A stretch of 6,584 nucleotides of DNA from CAKOSP01 sp964370545 (GTDB lineage: Bacteria > Bacillota_I > Bacilli_A > RF39 > UBA660): contig CAYJJQ010000025.1 of the NCBI GenBank assembly GCA_964370545.1, forward strand, positions 1-6,584, read 5' to 3'. The number at the start of each line of letters is the position of its first letter. Within the stretch, counting starts at the first letter, position 1. The position numbers were made by a program, and so were the translations under genes. The notes under the pieces were generated by a model. That model searched no databases. It was not told the origin of the DNA and saw only the letters and a list, made by a program, of their open reading frames with translations. Shown in pieces: positions 5,490 to 6,584 of the stretch.

Positions 5490-5497
5490 CCTCCTTA
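5490..5497 (-). promoter_or_regulatory. Combined rplE stop and rpsN Shine-Dalgarno (TAAGGAGG)
   Basis: The rplE TAA is directly followed by GGAGG, then ACCA and the rpsN ATG. It is identical in layout to the rplF/rplR and rplR/rpsE junctions and supports the rpsN start. Confidence 0.85.
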
Positions 5498-6034
5498 ATT
5501 TTTAAAAGGCATTCCGAAAGCTTTTAATAAGCCTTTTGCCTCTTCATTAGTTTTAGCAGTAGTAACGAATACAATATCCATTCCTCTTACTTTAACTACA
5601 TTATCAAATTCTATTTCTGGAAATATTAATTGTTCTTTAATTCCTAAAGTGAAGTTTCCTCTACCATCAAAAGCATTACCAGATACTCCACGGAAATCTC
5701 TAATTCTTGGCATAGCCACTTTAATTAATTTTTCCATAAAATTGTACATATTTTCTCCACGTAATGTTACTTTAACACCAACGCTTTGACCTTCACGAAG
5801 TTTGAAACTTGCAATTGATTGACGAGCTTTAGTAACTACAGGCTTTTGACCTGAAATTAAAGCTAAGTCTGCAACAGCAGCAGTGATGAATTTTTCATCT
5901 TTTGCTCCGTCTCCACAACCCATGTTAATTACTATTTTTTCAAGTTTTGGCACTGCCATAACTGAACTGTAATTGAATTCTTTCTTAAGAGAAGGAACAA
6001 TTTCTTCTGTATATAATTTTTTAAAATTACTCAT
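5495..6034 (-). CDS. rplE: Large-subunit ribosomal protein L5 (uL5)
   Basis: L5 binds 5S rRNA with L18 and contacts the P-site tRNA and the 30S head (inter-subunit bridge). The 179-aa length is standard. Family landmarks are the N-terminal signature MAVPKLEKIVINMGCGD (26-42), TKARQSIASFKLREGQSVGVKVTLRG (68-93, partly quoted by its ends), PRIRDFRGVSGNAFDGRGN (109-127), GIKEQLIFPEI (131-141) and the closing LLKAFGMPFKN. The ATG lies 2 nt after the rplX stop, with purine-rich AAGGAAGGGAA upstream (6041-6051) forming the SD within the end of rplX. Nothing is unusual. Confidence 0.98.
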   Translation of the reverse strand: MSNFKKLYTEEIVPSLKKEFNYSSVMAVPKLEKIVINMGCGDGAKDEKFITAAVADLALISGQKPVVTKARQSIASFKLREGQSVGVKVTLRGENMYNFMEKLIKVAMPRIRDFRGVSGNAFDGRGNFTLGIKEQLIFPEIEFDNVVKVRGMDIVFVTTAKTNEEAKGLLKAFGMPFKN

Positions 6035-6036
6035 AA

Positions 6037-6366
6037 TTATTTCCCTTCCTTCTTAGAAGCTGTTTTCTTAACAGTTTCTTTTTTAGCAGCTGGTTTAGCA
6101 GCTACTTTTTTATCTTCTGTTTTAACCGGTTTAGCCGCAGCTTTTTTACCAGTTGCTACTTTTACATTAGATACATGAATAGGCATTTCTATTGGGAAAA
6201 TACCACCTTTTTCATTATTGTTTGATGGTTTAGTATGTCTTTTAACAAGATTAACACCTTCAACAACAACTTTATTATCATTTTTAAATGTTTTAAGTAC
6301 TTTACCTTCTTTACCTTTGTCTTTTCCAGCAAGTACAAATACATTATCTCCAACTTTTATCTTCAT
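6037..6366 (-). CDS. rplX: Large-subunit ribosomal protein L24 (uL24) with an atypical Lys/Ala-rich C-terminus
   Basis: L24 is an early-assembly protein that nucleates 50S folding by binding the 5' end of 23S rRNA. Residues 1-68 are ordinary L24, with the KOW motif (KVGDNVFVLAGKDKGKEGKV, 4-23), VVVEGVNLVKRHTKPS and the strand ending PIHVSNV (62-68). After this point relatives such as B. subtilis L24 continue with a conserved DPKTGExTRVGY segment. Here residues 69-109 are instead a low-complexity basic tail in which 24 of 41 residues are Lys or Ala. I checked the other two frames for the missing segment and did not find it, so a simple frameshift is not the cause. The ATG has AGGAGG at 6371-6376, 4 nt upstream, overlapping the rplN stop. 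Confidence 0.96.
   Translation of the reverse strand: MKIKVGDNVFVLAGKDKGKEGKVLKTFKNDNKVVVEGVNLVKRHTKPSNNNEKGGIFPIEMPIHVSNVKVATGKKAAAKPVKTEDKKVAAKPAAKKETVKKTASKKEGK
6040..6162 (-). other. Lys/Ala/Pro-rich tail of L24 with imperfect 12-residue repeat
   Basis: This stretch encodes residues 69-109 of L24. KKAAAKP (74-80) recurs as KKVAAKP (86-92), a 12-residue spacing, and further KK/TA blocks follow to the end. Fifteen residues are Lys and nine are Ala. The composition resembles histone-H1-like or nucleic-acid-binding disordered tails, so a flexible rRNA-contacting tail is the plain reading; function is inferred only. Confidence 0.8.
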
Positions 6367-6370
6367 ATAT

Positions 6371-6377
6371 CCTCCTA
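6371..6377 (-). promoter_or_regulatory. Combined rplN stop and rplX Shine-Dalgarno (TAGGAGG)
   Basis: The rplN stop TAG supplies the AG of the AGGAGG site for rplX, whose ATG follows after ATAT. This is a variant of the TAAGGAGG junctions seen further along the operon, with TAG in place of TAA. Confidence 0.8.
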
Positions 6378-6584
6378 TAAAACTTCCGGAGCTAAAGAAA
6401 CTATTTTATTATATTCTTTTTCTCTTAACTCTCTAGCAACAGGTCCAAATACACGGCTTCCTACTGGAGTTTTATCCTCTTTAATTAAAACACAAGCGTT
6501 ATCAGCAAATTTGATGTAAGATCCATCAGTTCTTCTAACACCTTGAACAGTTCTAACGATAACAGCTTTAACAACTTTACCTTT
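6375..6584 (-). CDS. rplN: Large-subunit ribosomal protein L14 (uL14), 5' part outside the window
   Basis: L14 lies at the subunit interface of the 50S subunit and contacts 16S rRNA helix 14. The window holds the last 69 codons plus a TAG stop, beginning KGKVVKAVIVRTVQGVRR and ending KIVSLAPEVL. This is the conserved C-terminal part, including DGSYIKFADNACVLI and GSRVFGPVARELRE. The family is about 122 aa, so roughly 53 residues lie beyond the right edge. The frame is open across the window border, so no start can be assigned. rpsQ and rpmC normally lie upstream, outside this window. Confidence 0.97.
   Translation of the reverse strand, partial: KGKVVKAVIVRTVQGVRRTDGSYIKFADNACVLIKEDKTPVGSRVFGPVARELREKEYNKIVSLAPEVL

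Noticed and set aside
6040..6162. A frameshift in rplX hiding the normal L24 C-terminus.
   Set aside because: The DPKTG-type segment is not found in the other two frames, and the Lys/Ala tail is regular and ends at a normal stop 2 nt before rplE.
6218..6519. Two overlapping plus-strand open frames opposite rplX and rplN.
   Set aside because: Both are antisense to conserved ribosomal protein codons and resemble nothing known.

Overview
The window is a stretch of one ribosomal-protein operon, the spc operon, read entirely on the minus strand. In transcription order (right to left) it holds rplN (L14, 5' end cut off by the window edge), rplX (L24), rplE (L5), rpsN (S14, zinc type), rpsH (S8), rplF (L6), rplR (L18), rpsE (S5), rplO (L15), secY, adk, map, infA and the first 28 codons of rpmJ (L36). 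There are no intergenic stretches of note: neighbours either overlap by 4-8 nt or are separated by about 1-17 nt. I see no promoter, terminator, tRNA, mobile element or CRISPR array. No undescribed multi-gene system is visible.

Organism: the DNA is strongly AT-rich. The order secY-adk-map-infA-rpmJ, the short zinc-type S14 and the strong AGGAGG-type ribosome binding sites are typical of low-GC Gram-positive bacteria (Firmicutes/Bacilli and wall-less relatives). UGA is used as a stop (secY, map) and the tryptophan codons I checked are UGG, so the standard bacterial code is likely and a Mycoplasma/Spiroplasma-type code is unlikely. The missing L30 gene and the divergent L24 and Adk suggest an uncultured or reduced-genome Bacilli-type lineage; this placement is inference.

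Layout: 6584-3964 encodes ribosomal proteins of both subunits, with adjacent genes often joined by a stop codon that forms part of the next gene's Shine-Dalgarno sequence (TAAGGAGG). 3424-2981 is L15. 2979-343 encodes the membrane translocation channel SecY, adenylate kinase and methionine aminopeptidase, linked by overlaps of 4 and 8 nt; map then overlaps infA by 4 nt. 346-1 holds initiation factor 1 and the start of L36. Together the genes build ribosomes, start translation, trim the initiator methionine, export proteins and balance adenine nucleotides.

What stands out is in the details. L24 has its usual C-terminal part replaced by a Lys/Ala-rich tail. S5 begins with four tandem x-x-Asn-Asn units. 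rpmD is missing from its normal place. Adk departs from its family at the P-loop, the DGFPRT motif and the zinc-finger spacing. Three starts are unusual: infA (GTG with an abutting SD-like sequence), rplF (no SD) and rpsH (an ATGTAG start-stop just upstream).
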